NCBI GenBank assembly: GCA_963790085.1
Contig: CAWBNH010000006.1
Coordinates: 62,001-126,000, forward strand
DNA: 64,000 bases
Reading direction: 5' to 3'
Source of the DNA: CAXMST01 sp963790085
GTDB lineage: Bacteria; Actinomycetota; Thermoleophilia; Solirubrobacterales; 70-9
The first letter of the stretch is position 1. Each line of letters begins with the position of its first letter. This document shows positions 17,352-26,081 of this stretch, piece after piece. The notes under the pieces are model-generated. The model searched no databases and was not told where the DNA came from. It saw nothing but the letters and a program-made list of their open reading frames with translations. The translations under genes and the position numbers were made by a program.

Positions 17352-18164
17352 CTAGAGGTCGTCGAGCAGGTGCTCTCGGGTCTGCTCCTCGTTCAGCGTC
17401 AGCTCGCGGACGAGTGCCTCGGGATCGGGCGCGCGCATCAGCGCCTCACCGATCAGGACCGCGTCGACCCCGATTCGCTCGAGCTCGTCGAGCTGCTCAC
17501 GACGCCGGTAGCCCGATTCGGAGACCACCGTCTTGCCCGCGGGGATATCGGTGCAGAGCCCGTGGGTTGTCTCGAGATCGGTCTCGAAGGTCCCGAGGTC
17601 ACGGTTGTTGATACCGATCACGTCGGGATCGATCGCCAGCGCCCGCGCCAGGTCCTCCTCGTCGTGCACCTCGACGACGCAGTCGAGGTCCAGCGCGATC
17701 GTCTCCTCGTAGAACGACCGCAGGTCTCGGTCGTCGAGCGCGGCAACGATCAGCAGCACCGCGTCGGCGCCGGCCAGGGCCGACTCCCAGAGTTGGTAGG
17801 GGTCGACGATGAAGTCCTTGCGCAGGATCGGCAGGCTCGAGGCCGCCCGAGCCTCGCGCAGGTCATCGAGCGATCCAAAGAACTGATGTGGCTCGGTCAG
17901 CACCGAGAGCGCCGCGGCACCACCATCCTCATAGGCCCGGACGACGTCGGGAACCTTGGCGCCCGGTCGGATCTCGCCCGCCGAGGGCGATCCTCGCTTC
18001 AGCTCCGCGATCAGCGACACACCCGGCCGTGCGAGCGCCTCCTTGAACGGTCGCGAACCGCCGCGGGAGCCCAGTCGTGCGCGCAACTCCTCCCCCGAGA
18101 CCTCGGCACGGCGACGGGCCACATCCTCCCTGGTGGTGGCGAGGAGCTGATCGAGCCTGCTCAT
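17352..18164 (-). CDS. trpC: Indole-3-glycerol phosphate synthase
   Basis: This TIM-barrel enzyme closes the indole ring in the fourth step of tryptophan synthesis. The 270-residue protein carries the family signature LIAELKRGSPSAGEIRPG, the second catalytic lysine in LPILRKDFIVDPYQL, and GINNRDLGTFETDL plus VVSESGYRRREQL near the C-terminus. It follows trpD by 45 bp. A TAGCCT hexamer 9 nt before the ATG (18174-18179) suggests an extra internal promoter within the trp cluster. Confidence 0.96.
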   Translation of the reverse strand: MSRLDQLLATTREDVARRRAEVSGEELRARLGSRGGSRPFKEALARPGVSLIAELKRGSPSAGEIRPGAKVPDVVRAYEDGGAAALSVLTEPHQFFGSLDDLREARAASSLPILRKDFIVDPYQLWESALAGADAVLLIVAALDDRDLRSFYEETIALDLDCVVEVHDEEDLARALAIDPDVIGINNRDLGTFETDLETTHGLCTDIPAGKTVVSESGYRRREQLDELERIGVDAVLIGEALMRAPDPEALVRELTLNEEQTREHLLDDL

Positions 18165-18209
18165 CTTGCCCGCAGGCTACCGATCCGCCCCCCGGCCCAG
18201 GGGTGGGCC

Positions 18210-19241
18210 TCAGGCAGCCGCAAGCTCGGCGGTCAGGCTCCTCAACCGCTCCAGGACCCTGCCGGCGTCGCCGGAGTCGACGGCGCCGGCGGCGCTGCGA
18301 ACCCCGGCGGCGATGTCGTCCGCCTCGTCGGCGACGTAGATCGCCGCGCCGGCGTTGAGCAGGGCGACGTCCCGATGCGGTCCCGGCTCACCGGAGAGCA
18401 CCGCCAGGGTCAGCGCCGCGTTCTCGGCGGGCTCGCCGCCGGCGATCAGCTCGAGCGGCGCCTCCGCGAGACCGACCTCATCGGCGCCGAGATGCCACTC
18501 CTCGGTGCGCCCGTCCCTGACCTCGATCACCCGGGTGGTGCCGGAGATCGTCAACTCGTCGAGGCCGTCTTCCGCGGTGACGACCAACGCGTGGTCGCAG
18601 CCGAGCCCGGCCAGCGCCTCGGCGATCGTCTCCTGGTAGCGACGATCGGCGACGCCGAGGAGTTGGCGACCGGCTCCCGCCGGGTTGGTGAGCGGCCCGA
18701 GGAAGTTGAAGATCGTCCGCACCGCCAGCTCCCTGCGAACCGGCATCACGTGCTTCATCGCGGCGTGATGGGCCGGCGCGAACATGAACCCGAAGCCGGT
18801 CTCCTCGATGCAGAGGGCGACCTGCTCGGGGGTCAGGTCGATGCGCACGCCAAGCGCCTCGAGCAGGTCCGCCGACCCCGAGCGCGAGGTGCTCGACCGG
18901 TTGCCGTGCTTGGCGACGGCGCAGCCGGCACCGGCGGCGATCAGGGCCGCGGTCGTCGAGATGTTGAAGGTCGAGGGGCCGCCCCCGGTCCCGGCCGTGT
19001 CGACGAGGCCCTGGCTGTCGATCTCGACCGGGGTGGCGAGACTCCGCATCGTCCGCGCCAGGCCGACGAGCTCGGGCACGGTCTCGCCCTTGGTCCGGAG
19101 CGCAATCAAGAAGGCACCGGTCTGGACCTCGCTCGAGCGGCCCGCCATGATCTCCGCGAGGACGGCGGAGGCATGATCCGCGGTCAGGTGCTCGCCGGCA
19201 GCCACCGCGTCGATCGCCCTGGTGAGTATCTCGTTCGGCAT
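18210..19241 (-). CDS. trpD: Anthranilate phosphoribosyltransferase
   Basis: The enzyme joins anthranilate to PRPP, the second step of tryptophan synthesis. The 343-residue protein has the glycine-rich PRPP loop DTAGTGGGPSTFNISTT, the KHGNRSSTSRSGSADLLEAL anthranilate/PRPP region and the FMFAPAHHAAMKHVMPVR signature. It starts 17 bp beyond the stop of the GST-like gene. A TAGGCT hexamer 9 nt before its ATG (19251-19256) could be a secondary promoter. Confidence 0.96.
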   Translation of the reverse strand: MPNEILTRAIDAVAAGEHLTADHASAVLAEIMAGRSSEVQTGAFLIALRTKGETVPELVGLARTMRSLATPVEIDSQGLVDTAGTGGGPSTFNISTTAALIAAGAGCAVAKHGNRSSTSRSGSADLLEALGVRIDLTPEQVALCIEETGFGFMFAPAHHAAMKHVMPVRRELAVRTIFNFLGPLTNPAGAGRQLLGVADRRYQETIAEALAGLGCDHALVVTAEDGLDELTISGTTRVIEVRDGRTEEWHLGADEVGLAEAPLELIAGGEPAENAALTLAVLSGEPGPHRDVALLNAGAAIYVADEADDIAAGVRSAAGAVDSGDAGRVLERLRSLTAELAAA

Positions 19242-19258
19242 CGGCGCGGCAGCCTAGA

Positions 19259-20056
19259 TCATCGGCCCGCCGCGGCGGCGGCGTCTGCCGGCGGCCAGGG
19301 CCGCTCCGCGGCCACTACGCGGGCCGCGAACCGCCCCGCTTCGCGGGCCCGCAGCCGGAGGACGACCGCCGCGACCTCGGGCGGCAGATCCGCCGGCTGC
19401 GGCAGCCGCACCCCGTAGCGCTCCGGCATCAGCACGGCGGCCGAGAGGGCCGCGAAAGCGAGGTCGGCCGCGCTGAAGCGGTCGCCGACCAGATACCGGC
19501 GGCCGTCCGCGAGCCGCTCCTCGACTCGATCGAACGTCCGCTCGACGCTGACCAGCGCCTCGTCCGCGGCGCCGGGGCCAACCTCCATGAACAGCCGTAG
19601 GTAGAGCTTCAGCAGCGGTACGCCCATCGGTAGGGCCCGCCGCTCCCAGGCCGGCATCGGCTCGGTGCCGAAGCGGGTCGGGATGTCGGTCTCGATCAGG
19701 CTCGCGTACATCCAGCGGCGACCCTCGACGCCGAACACCTCGTCAAAGCCGCGCTCGAGCTCGTCGATCTCGGCCCGGGCCCCGGGCCAGACGAGTCGCC
19801 GATCCTCGGGCAGTAGCCGGTCCGCCCAGCGGACGATTCGCGAGGACTCGCTCAGCGGGCCCTCGGCGGTGATCAGGACCGGGACCCTGCGGCCGGCGCC
19901 GGTCCGCAGCGCCACGATCCGGTGCACGAGCTGGACGTGGGCCTCCTCGGAGTACTCGACCCCGGCCCGCTCGAGCGCCCAGCGCGCCTTCTCGCAGTAG
20001 TGGCTGATCGGGATCGTCAGCAACCGCGGCTTCTGATCCCCGATCATCGCCCTCAA
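19259..20056 (-). CDS. Glutathione S-transferase-like protein inside the trp cluster
   Basis: The 265-residue product has a GST-type thioredoxin-fold N-terminus (LTIPISHYCEKARWALERAG, about residues 14-33, with SHYCEKARW in place of a catalytic Ser/Tyr/Cys motif; RRVPVL cis-Pro; LSESSRIVRWAD). An all-helical C-terminal domain follows (SVERTFDRVEERLADGRRYL). The frame begins at TTG overlapping the trpG stop (TTGA), with an in-frame ATG three codons later, so it is translationally coupled to trpG. Actinobacteria generally use mycothiol rather than glutathione, so the true thiol partner is unclear. It may be a fortuitous passenger or a detoxification enzyme for an aromatic intermediate (inference). 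Confidence 0.8.
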   Translation of the reverse strand: MRAMIGDQKPRLLTIPISHYCEKARWALERAGVEYSEEAHVQLVHRIVALRTGAGRRVPVLITAEGPLSESSRIVRWADRLLPEDRRLVWPGARAEIDELERGFDEVFGVEGRRWMYASLIETDIPTRFGTEPMPAWERRALPMGVPLLKLYLRLFMEVGPGAADEALVSVERTFDRVEERLADGRRYLVGDRFSAADLAFAALSAAVLMPERYGVRLPQPADLPPEVAAVVLRLRAREAGRFAARVVAAERPWPPADAAAAAGR

Positions 20057-20640
20057 CCGGTCCCGCCACAGCCCCGACGGAGGAAGTTCTCCAGCAGCCG
20101 CTTGCCGTCGGGTGTCAGCACCGACTCGGGGTGGAACTGGACGCCCTCGGCCGGCAGCTGACGATGGCGCACGGCCATCACGACGCCCTCCAACGACGCG
20201 CTCCGCTCGAGGCAGTCGGGGAGCTCGGGCGCCGCGATCAGCGAGTGATAGCGGCCGACCAGCAGGGGCTCCGGCAGCCCGGCGAAGATCGTCCGACCGT
20301 CGTGGCTGATCCGCGCCTCCTTGCCGTGGACCGGGTCGCCGAGCAGGATCCGGCCGCCAAAGGCCCGCACCATCGACTGGTGGCCGAGACAGACGCCGAG
20401 GGTCGGAATCCCCGCCTCGGGGAAGCGACGGGCGGCGTCGACCGAGATACCCGCCTCCTCAGGGGTGCGCGGGCCCGGCGAGATCACGAGCCGCTGATGC
20501 CCGCCGGCGAGCAGCTCGTCGACCCCGGCCCGATCGTTGCGGACGACCTCGATCTCCGCCCCGAGCTCGCCGAGGTACTGGACCAGGTTGTAGGTGAAGG
20601 AGTCGTAGTTGTCGATGACGAGGACGCGGGTCACGATCAC
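20053..20640 (-). CDS. trpG: Anthranilate synthase component II (glutamine amidotransferase)
   Basis: The 195-residue class I amidotransferase supplies ammonia to TrpE. The catalytic triad is visible as Cys84 in LGVCLGHQS, and His170 and Glu172 in GVQFHPES. The opening VLVIDNYDSFTYNLVQYLGE is typical of TrpG/PabA. GTG at 20640 overlaps the trpE stop (GTGA), the classic coupled arrangement. A role shared with p-aminobenzoate synthesis, as in some actinobacteria, is possible because no separate pabA is seen here. Confidence 0.94.
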   Translation of the reverse strand: MIVTRVLVIDNYDSFTYNLVQYLGELGAEIEVVRNDRAGVDELLAGGHQRLVISPGPRTPEEAGISVDAARRFPEAGIPTLGVCLGHQSMVRAFGGRILLGDPVHGKEARISHDGRTIFAGLPEPLLVGRYHSLIAAPELPDCLERSASLEGVVMAVRHRQLPAEGVQFHPESVLTPDGKRLLENFLRRGCGGTG

Positions 20641-22199
20641 TCCCAGTCCGGATGGCCGACCGCGAGCTCGATCGCGCTGAACGACGCCCGTGCCTTCTGC
20701 AGCGACTCGCGGTACTCGTAGTCGGGCTTCGCGTCCGCGACCGTGCCTCCGCCGGCCTGCACGTGCGCCTCACCGTCCTTGATCACGACCGTGCGGATGT
20801 GGATCGCGGCATCGAGATCGCCGGTGAAGCTCAGGTACCCGATCGCCCCGCCGTAGGAGCATCGCTTGACGGTCTCGAGCTCGTCGATGATCTGCATCGC
20901 CCGCACCTTCGGCGCGCCGGAGAGGGTTCCGGCCGGCAGGCACGAGCGCAGCACGTCCATCGCGCCCAGGCCTTCCCTGAGCCGGCCGGAGACCTGACTG
21001 ACGATGTGCAGCACGTGTGAGTAGGTCTCGACCACCATCAGCTCGTCGACGCTGACGCTCCCGTATTCGCTGACCCGGCCGAGGTCGTTGCGCCCGAGAT
21101 CGACCAGCATCACGTGCTCGGCCCGCTCCTTTGGATCGTTGAGCAGGCCCTCGGCGCGGCGGCGGTCCTCCTCCTCGTCATTGCCGCGGGGATAGGTCCC
21201 GGCGATCGGTCGCGTCTCGACCCGGCGGCCCGTGACCCGGACGAGCGGCTCGGGTGAGGCACCGGCGATCTGGAAGTCGCCGAAGTCGAGGAAGTACATG
21301 TAGGGGGACGGGTTGACCGCCCTCAGGCCGCGATAGATCGAGAACGGCTCGACCGGGCACGGCCCGGAGAAGCGCTGCGAGGGCACCACCTGGAAGGCGT
21401 CTCCCGCCCGCACGTACTCGACGATCCGGGCGACCGTCGACTCGAACTGCTCGCGGGTCACGTTCGACCTGAACCCCGGCGGCAGCTCGTCCTCCGCCCC
21501 CTCCGCTCGCGCGACCGGCCCGCCCGGCTCGCGCCGCGGCGGGCGCGGCGTCGGCTGGGCCAGGCGTTCGCGCACGTCGGCGATCGCGATGCGGGCGCGC
21601 TCGTAGGCAGCCTCGACGCCGCCGCCGCCCTCCTCGACGAACGCGTTGGCGATCACCGCCAGCTCGCGGCTGTTGTGATCGAAGACCAGCATCGCCTCGG
21701 CGACGATCAGCGCCAGGTCGGGCAGCCCGAGCGGGTCGGGGTTCGGCTCCCCGAGCGGCTCCACTGTCCGCACCAGGTCGTAGGCGAAGAGGCCGACGGC
21801 GCCGCCGGGGAACGGCGGCAGGCCCTCGACCTCCGCGAGTCGCAACGACCCGATCCGTGCGGCGACCGCGGCGTAGGGGTCGGGCGCCTCCGTGACCTGC
21901 GTCGGATCGGCAGCGGGATCGAGGGCCGCCTCCCCGCGCCACTCGCGGAGCTCACCGTCCACCCAGCGCAGGACCGCGTGCGGACGAACGCCGATGAACG
22001 AGTAGCGACCCATGCGACCGCCCTGCTCGGCGGACTCGAGCAGGAAGCAGGGACCCTCGCCGCGCAGCTTGAGGAAGGCGGAGACCGGCGTTTCGGCGTC
22101 CTCGACCCAGCGATGAACGACCGGGATCACGTTCGCCCCGACGGCCAGCCGGCGCGCCTCCTCGAGGTCGGGGTTGACGGTCGGCGAAGCGGGCTTCAC
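20637..22199 (-). CDS. trpE: Anthranilate synthase component I
   Basis: The enzyme converts chorismate and ammonia to anthranilate, the committed tryptophan step. From GTG 22199 the product is 520 residues. The feedback site LLES (in PCFLLESAEQGG, about 50) implies inhibition by tryptophan. The chorismate-binding C-terminal domain has RPIAGTYPRGNDEEED, DLGRNDLGRV, GTLSGAPKVRAMQIIDE and GGAIGYLSF. The open frame runs further upstream, but homology begins at about this GTG, 7 bp after the hisIE stop, so the two genes are probably cotranscribed. PabB is an alternative, made unlikely by the trp neighbours. Confidence 0.95.
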   Translation of the reverse strand: MKPASPTVNPDLEEARRLAVGANVIPVVHRWVEDAETPVSAFLKLRGEGPCFLLESAEQGGRMGRYSFIGVRPHAVLRWVDGELREWRGEAALDPAADPTQVTEAPDPYAAVAARIGSLRLAEVEGLPPFPGGAVGLFAYDLVRTVEPLGEPNPDPLGLPDLALIVAEAMLVFDHNSRELAVIANAFVEEGGGGVEAAYERARIAIADVRERLAQPTPRPPRREPGGPVARAEGAEDELPPGFRSNVTREQFESTVARIVEYVRAGDAFQVVPSQRFSGPCPVEPFSIYRGLRAVNPSPYMYFLDFGDFQIAGASPEPLVRVTGRRVETRPIAGTYPRGNDEEEDRRRAEGLLNDPKERAEHVMLVDLGRNDLGRVSEYGSVSVDELMVVETYSHVLHIVSQVSGRLREGLGAMDVLRSCLPAGTLSGAPKVRAMQIIDELETVKRCSYGGAIGYLSFTGDLDAAIHIRTVVIKDGEAHVQAGGGTVADAKPDYEYRESLQKARASFSAIELAVGHPDWE

Positions 22200-22206
22200 C
22201 GGCGCC

Positions 22207-22857
22207 TCATCGCCGCCGCGCGTTGAGGACCTCGAGCGCACGGGAGAGGGCCAGGTCGCGTGAGACCAGTCCGACCTCGAGGTGGTAGAGCAGGTCGGCG
22301 GCCTCCTCGGCCACGCGCTCATCGGACTCGGCTGCGATCGCTCGGGCCACCTCGTCCGCCTCCTCGCGGAGCTTCTCGCCGATCAGCGCCGGGTCATCGA
22401 GCAGCTCGACCGTGTAGGAGCCGGCGGGGCGCTCGAGCCGGCGCTCGCGCAGAGTCCGCTCGAGCGCCGGCAGCGCCTCCGCCGCCAGCGGCTCGGGCTC
22501 GCCGGCGACCGCGGCGGCGTCGACCCCGGCGTCCGCCGTACCCTCGAGATCGCGGTAGAAGCAGCCTCGCTGCCCTGTGTGGCAGGCCGGGCCCGCCGGC
22601 TCGACCAGCGCGACGAGCGCGTCGCCGTCGCAGTCGTAGCGCAGCTGCCGCAGACGCTGGACGTTCCCGGAGGTCTCTCCCTTGTGCCAGATCTCACCTC
22701 GCGAGCGGCTCCAGAAGTGCATCTCCCGGGTCTCGAGGGTCCGCCGCAGCGCCTCGGCGTTCATATAGGCCAGCATCAGGACCTCGCCGGTCGCGGCGTC
22801 CTGGCTCACGCAGGGCACCAGCCCCTGCTCGTCGTAGCGAATCGCGTCCGGACTCAT
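22207..22857 (-). CDS. hisIE: Bifunctional phosphoribosyl-AMP cyclohydrolase / phosphoribosyl-ATP pyrophosphatase
   Basis: The 216-residue fusion performs steps two and three of histidine synthesis. The HisI half (about 1-110) has LMLAYMNAEALRRTLETRE, WHKGETSGN and the metal-binding CDGD, CHTG and CFY cysteines. The HisE half (about 128-216) has EKLREEADEVARAI and EEAADLLYHLEVGL. Fused hisIE is less usual in Actinobacteria, where separate genes are common. It is the first gene of the his-trp unit, with trpE starting 7 bp after its stop, so histidine and tryptophan genes may be coregulated through shared PRPP chemistry. Confidence 0.94.
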   Translation of the reverse strand: MSPDAIRYDEQGLVPCVSQDAATGEVLMLAYMNAEALRRTLETREMHFWSRSRGEIWHKGETSGNVQRLRQLRYDCDGDALVALVEPAGPACHTGQRGCFYRDLEGTADAGVDAAAVAGEPEPLAAEALPALERTLRERRLERPAGSYTVELLDDPALIGEKLREEADEVARAIAAESDERVAEEAADLLYHLEVGLVSRDLALSRALEVLNARRR

Positions 22858-22866
22858 CGGGCGCGA

Positions 22867-22872
22867 AGTCTA
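22867..22872 (-). promoter_or_regulatory. Predicted -10 element (TAGACT) of hisIE-trpEG
   Basis: Minus-strand TAGACT ends 9 nt before ATG 22857. It is the only promoter-like signal before the hisIE-trpE-trpG unit. No leader peptide or attenuator fits in the 68-bp gap. Confidence 0.45.
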
Positions 22873-22925
22873 GGCGCGGTCGGCGCGGGCGGATGCCGTC
22901 GCGCCCAACCGCCGCCCCTGACGCC

Positions 22926-24272
22926 TCAGCGTCCGGTGATCCGCTTCAGGAACGGGGTGACCGTCTGGGTGAACCGATTCGTCCTCGCCGGCGCCAGAAC
23001 CGGGTCGAGGTGGCTGGTCGTCTCGCTTGCGTCGACAAGCTTCGAGCGCTTGATCCGGGAGTCGGATACGACCTTCTCGGCACCGGCCAGCACGCCGCCG
23101 TTCGTCAGGTCGGTCTGGAACGCGTAGAGCGGGACGTTGATCCGCTTCGCATGCTTGATCTCGAGGTCGAGCAGCCGGGCGGCCGGGGTCCGCCGCAGGG
23201 AGTTCGCGGCGGCGGTGTCGAGGATCATCCTGTTCGGGTAGTACCACTCGGCCGCGTTGGCGGGCTCGCGCGCGAACGCCTTCGCGAAGTCCTGGATCGG
23301 CGTGTTCTCGCCGTCGACCCACCGCCTGGGATTGCCCGCGTCGGCGAGCATTCCGGCCCGGATCCGAAGCGACGCGAAGCCGGGCGGCGAGGTGTTCTTG
23401 TCGAAGACGAAGCCGATGAAGCCCTCGTTGGTGACCGGGAAGGCGGGCTTCAGGCTCGGCGGGATCAGCGGGTTGCTCTGCAGGGCGGCCGCGGCCTGCG
23501 GCTGCTCGACGGCGTAGCGGGCAGCGAGCTCGCTGAGGATGTAGCCGATCTCGGGGATCCCGGCGCCGAGCGCGTCGTTGAAGATGTCGCCGGCGCGGAT
23601 CTCGGCCAGTCGCGCCTGGGCCTCGGCCTTGCTGAACCCCTGCGGGCCGAACGCCCCGAGGCCACCGTCGATCAGCACGAGCCCATCGATGCTGCGGAAG
23701 CCGCCCTTGCCGTTGAAGTCCCAGGCCGCGTAGGCGACCGCCGAGGAGGCGCCGCGCGAGTGCCCACCGAGGATCACCTTGCGGCCGCGCTTGGCGGCCT
23801 TGCGGATCACCTTGCGCAGATCGCGCAGCTCGGTCCGGAAGCCCCACTCCGCGATGAACGGGACGTCCGCGCCGAGGACGCGGTCGTAGTTGAAGCCGAG
23901 GTAGTAGTCGTTCGCGTCGTCGGCATCGCCGCTCTCGAATCCGGAGGTGTCCTCGAGCGCCTGCTCGCGGCGATCGAAGCCCCAGACCTGGAGCCCGTCG
24001 ACGCGCCGCGAGAGGTCGCGGGCGATCGGCGAGACGCTCCCGGCGCCGCCGCCGGTGCCGGGGATCAGGACGAGCACGGCCTCGGCATCGCGCGGGCCGC
24101 GCTTCTCGACCCAGACCTTGTCGTACTTCTTCGGGCCGGGTGCGGGCGCCCCCTTGACGGCCACGTACCTGGGCGCGGCGGCGGCCGGGGCCGCCATCGT
24201 CGCGACCAGGACGAGGGCCCCGATCGCTGCCGCAATCAGGCCCTTGAGAGTGGCTGCACCCCTGTCCCGCAT
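22926..24272 (-). CDS. Secreted alpha/beta-hydrolase
   Basis: The 448-residue protein has a long signal peptide (about residues 1-33, GLIAAAIGALVLVATMAAPAAAA). An alpha/beta-hydrolase domain follows with an oxyanion-type PGTGGGAGS (71-79) and the nucleophile elbow LGGHSRGASSA (Ser172). The large size and C-terminal part, rich in loops mentioning product-like Asn/Asp residues, do not point to one known lipase or esterase family. An exported esterase, lipase or peptidase-like hydrolase is likely; the substrate is unknown. No promoter box resembling those of the neighbours is seen before the ATG. The era gene follows 57 bp later on the same strand, running away from it. Confidence 0.75.
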   Translation of the reverse strand: MRDRGAATLKGLIAAAIGALVLVATMAAPAAAAPRYVAVKGAPAPGPKKYDKVWVEKRGPRDAEAVLVLIPGTGGGAGSVSPIARDLSRRVDGLQVWGFDRREQALEDTSGFESGDADDANDYYLGFNYDRVLGADVPFIAEWGFRTELRDLRKVIRKAAKRGRKVILGGHSRGASSAVAYAAWDFNGKGGFRSIDGLVLIDGGLGAFGPQGFSKAEAQARLAEIRAGDIFNDALGAGIPEIGYILSELAARYAVEQPQAAAALQSNPLIPPSLKPAFPVTNEGFIGFVFDKNTSPPGFASLRIRAGMLADAGNPRRWVDGENTPIQDFAKAFAREPANAAEWYYPNRMILDTAAANSLRRTPAARLLDLEIKHAKRINVPLYAFQTDLTNGGVLAGAEKVVSDSRIKRSKLVDASETTSHLDPVLAPARTNRFTQTVTPFLKRITGR

Positions 24273-24329
24273 GCCCCGGATGCTTGCAGACGACCGGGCC
24301 CGACGGTCCGACCGGACTGCACGGGCCCC

Positions 24330-25241
24330 CTAGTCGATCCCGAGCCGGTCGAGCAGGCCCTCGTCCCGGCGCCACCGCTCGCGCACCTTGACCTGAAGGT
24401 CGAGGAAGACCTTCGCGCCGACGTCCCCCTCGAGCTCCTTGCGGGCGGCGCTGCCGATCGAGCGGATCATCTGGCCGCCCTTGCCGACCAGGATCGCCTT
24501 CTGGGAGTCCGACTCGGCCCACACATCCGCCCTGATCTCGATCAGGCCGTCATCGCGCTCGCTGACCGCGACGACCTCGACCTCGACCGCGTGCGGAAGC
24601 TCCTGATAGGTGCGGCGCAGAACCTGCTCGCGGATCAGCTCCGCCAGGTGCACCCCGCTGGGCTGATCCGAGCTGTCCCCGGGCGGATAGAGCAGCGGGC
24701 TCTCCGGCATCAGCTCGGCGAGACGTGCGATCAGCGGCTCGATGCCGGTCCGATCGCGAGCGCTGATCGGAAAGACCTCGTCGACCACCTCGAGCTCGGC
24801 GGCCGCGGCGAGCACCTCGACGGTCTGCGGCGGCTTCAGGCGATCGATCTTGTTGACGGCGCAGATCACCGGGGCCGTGGCATCCGCCCCGAGCAGGGTC
24901 GTGGCGATGAATCGATCGCCCGGCCCGATCCCCTGCTCGGCGTTGACGACCATGACGACGACGTCGGCGTCGGCCAGCTCGTGCTCGACCCGCGCCTGCA
25001 TCCGCTCGGTCAACACGTCGCGGGGCTTCTGTACTCCGGGGAGATCGATCAGCACCAGCTGCCACGAGCTGTCGGGCGCCGTGGCCACACCCCGGATCGC
25101 CCGCCTGGTTGTCTGCGGGCGGTCGCTCGTGATCGCAACCTTGGCGCCGACGATCGCGTTGACGAGCGTCGACTTGCCGACGTTCGGGCGCCCTGCGAGA
25201 CCGACGAACCCCGCGCGCGTCGGCGGCTCGGGCGGCGGCAT
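24330..25241 (-). CDS. era: GTPase Era
   Basis: Era binds the 3' end of 16S rRNA and GDP/GTP during 30S assembly. The 303-residue protein has G1 GRPNVGKSTLVNAI (about 18-31), G2 TTRRAIRG, G3 DLPGVQKP, G4 NKID and a C-terminal KH domain (KAILVGKGGQMIRSIG). The open frame continues upstream over the GNAT gene in another reading, but ATG 25241 matches the family N-terminus and overlaps the GNAT stop (ATGA). It is the last gene of the yqeY-phoH-ybeY-GNAT-era run, a conserved neighbourhood for Era. Confidence 0.96.
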   Translation of the reverse strand: MPPPEPPTRAGFVGLAGRPNVGKSTLVNAIVGAKVAITSDRPQTTRRAIRGVATAPDSSWQLVLIDLPGVQKPRDVLTERMQARVEHELADADVVVMVVNAEQGIGPGDRFIATTLLGADATAPVICAVNKIDRLKPPQTVEVLAAAAELEVVDEVFPISARDRTGIEPLIARLAELMPESPLLYPPGDSSDQPSGVHLAELIREQVLRRTYQELPHAVEVEVVAVSERDDGLIEIRADVWAESDSQKAILVGKGGQMIRSIGSAARKELEGDVGAKVFLDLQVKVRERWRRDEGLLDRLGID

Positions 25242-25702
25242 CAGGCCAGCCACCAGCTGTACGAGTAGGAGCGCCAGCCGCCGCCCTCGCGCTCGTAGAA
25301 GCGGTGCGCCTCGGTGCGCCCCTCTCCGGAGTCGAGCTCGAGGTGGGTTGCGCCGCGCGAGCGAGCCCACTCCTTCGCGCTGTCGAGCAGCGCGGCGCCG
25401 ATCCCGAGCGAGCGCTGAGCCGGATCGACGGCCAGGTCCTCGACCCAGCAGCGCACCCCGTAGCGAACCGACTCGAGGTCGATGTAGGCGGTGCAGAGCC
25501 CGGCCAGGTTGCCGCCGCGCAGCTCTGCAACCAGGGCGAGCGAATCCTCGGCTGCGGCGGCCGCGAGCCAGCGCCGGCGGGCCGCGTCCGGATCCCAGTC
25601 GGGCGGCTCGGCCCCGGGCGGCTCGAACAGCCACGCGTACATCTCGATCACGCGGATCGCATCCTCGGCCCGTCCAGCCCGGATCTCGCACCGATCAGCC
25701 AT
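25241..25702 (-). CDS. GNAT-family N-acetyltransferase
   Basis: The 153-residue protein has the GNAT fold: IRAGRAEDAIRVIEMY at the start, the acetyl-CoA-binding core VEDLAVDPAQRSLGIGAALLDSAKEWARSRG (about 90-120, with the RxxGxG-like RSLGIG) and the C-terminal HRFYEREGG segment. It presumably transfers acetyl from acetyl-CoA to an amine; the acceptor is not identifiable. It overlaps ybeY by 8 bp and era by 1-4 bp, which makes it a co-translated member of this run. Confidence 0.85.
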   Translation of the reverse strand: MADRCEIRAGRAEDAIRVIEMYAWLFEPPGAEPPDWDPDAARRRWLAAAAAEDSLALVAELRGGNLAGLCTAYIDLESVRYGVRCWVEDLAVDPAQRSLGIGAALLDSAKEWARSRGATHLELDSGEGRTEAHRFYEREGGGWRSYSYSWWLA

Positions 25703-26081
25703 CTGCCACCGGCGCCTGCAGCCTCTTCAGCACCTCGGCCTGCAGGCCGAGCATCTCTCCCTCGTCGGTCTCGTGGTCGTAGCCGCAGAGGTGGAGCACG
25801 CCGTGGACAACGGCCTCGCTCAGATCGGCGGTCCGGGCCGGGCAGATCACCACGTCTCCGAGCTCCCGCGGCCCGGGCGGCTCAGGTCCGGGGCCGTCGA
25901 TCGGGAACGAGAGCACGTCGGTCGGCTCGTCGCGGTCGCGGTGAGCGCGGTTGAGCTCGCGCATCCGCCGCTCGCCGACCAGCTCGAGAGCCAGGTGCCC
26001 GTCGCTGACACCGGCCGCCGCAAGCGCCGCCCGCACCGCGCGCCGGTGTTCGGCGGGGACGTCGTCGAGCTCGAGGGTCAC
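25695..26081 (-). CDS. ybeY: Endoribonuclease YbeY (16S rRNA maturation)
   Basis: The 128-residue metalloprotein processes the 16S rRNA 3' end and takes part in ribosome quality control. The zinc motif HGVLHLCGYDHETDE (about 100-114) gives the expected HxxxHxxxxxH ligands. RMRELNRAHRDRDEPTDVLSF (broken over about 55-75) is the other family signature. It is a little shorter than the usual 150 residues. It overlaps phoH by 4 bp and the acetyltransferase by 8 bp. Confidence 0.93.
   Translation of the reverse strand: MTLELDDVPAEHRRAVRAALAAAGVSDGHLALELVGERRMRELNRAHRDRDEPTDVLSFPIDGPGPEPPGPRELGDVVICPARTADLSEAVVHGVLHLCGYDHETDEGEMLGLQAEVLKRLQAPVADG

Noticed and set aside
22260..25268. A 1002-codon open frame on the plus strand over hisIE, the hydrolase and era
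   Set aside because: It is opposite well-supported minus-strand genes, its translation is arginine- and proline-rich with no domain, and such long antisense frames are normal at this GC content. The same applies to the plus-strand frames at 47614-50175 and 53478-56132.
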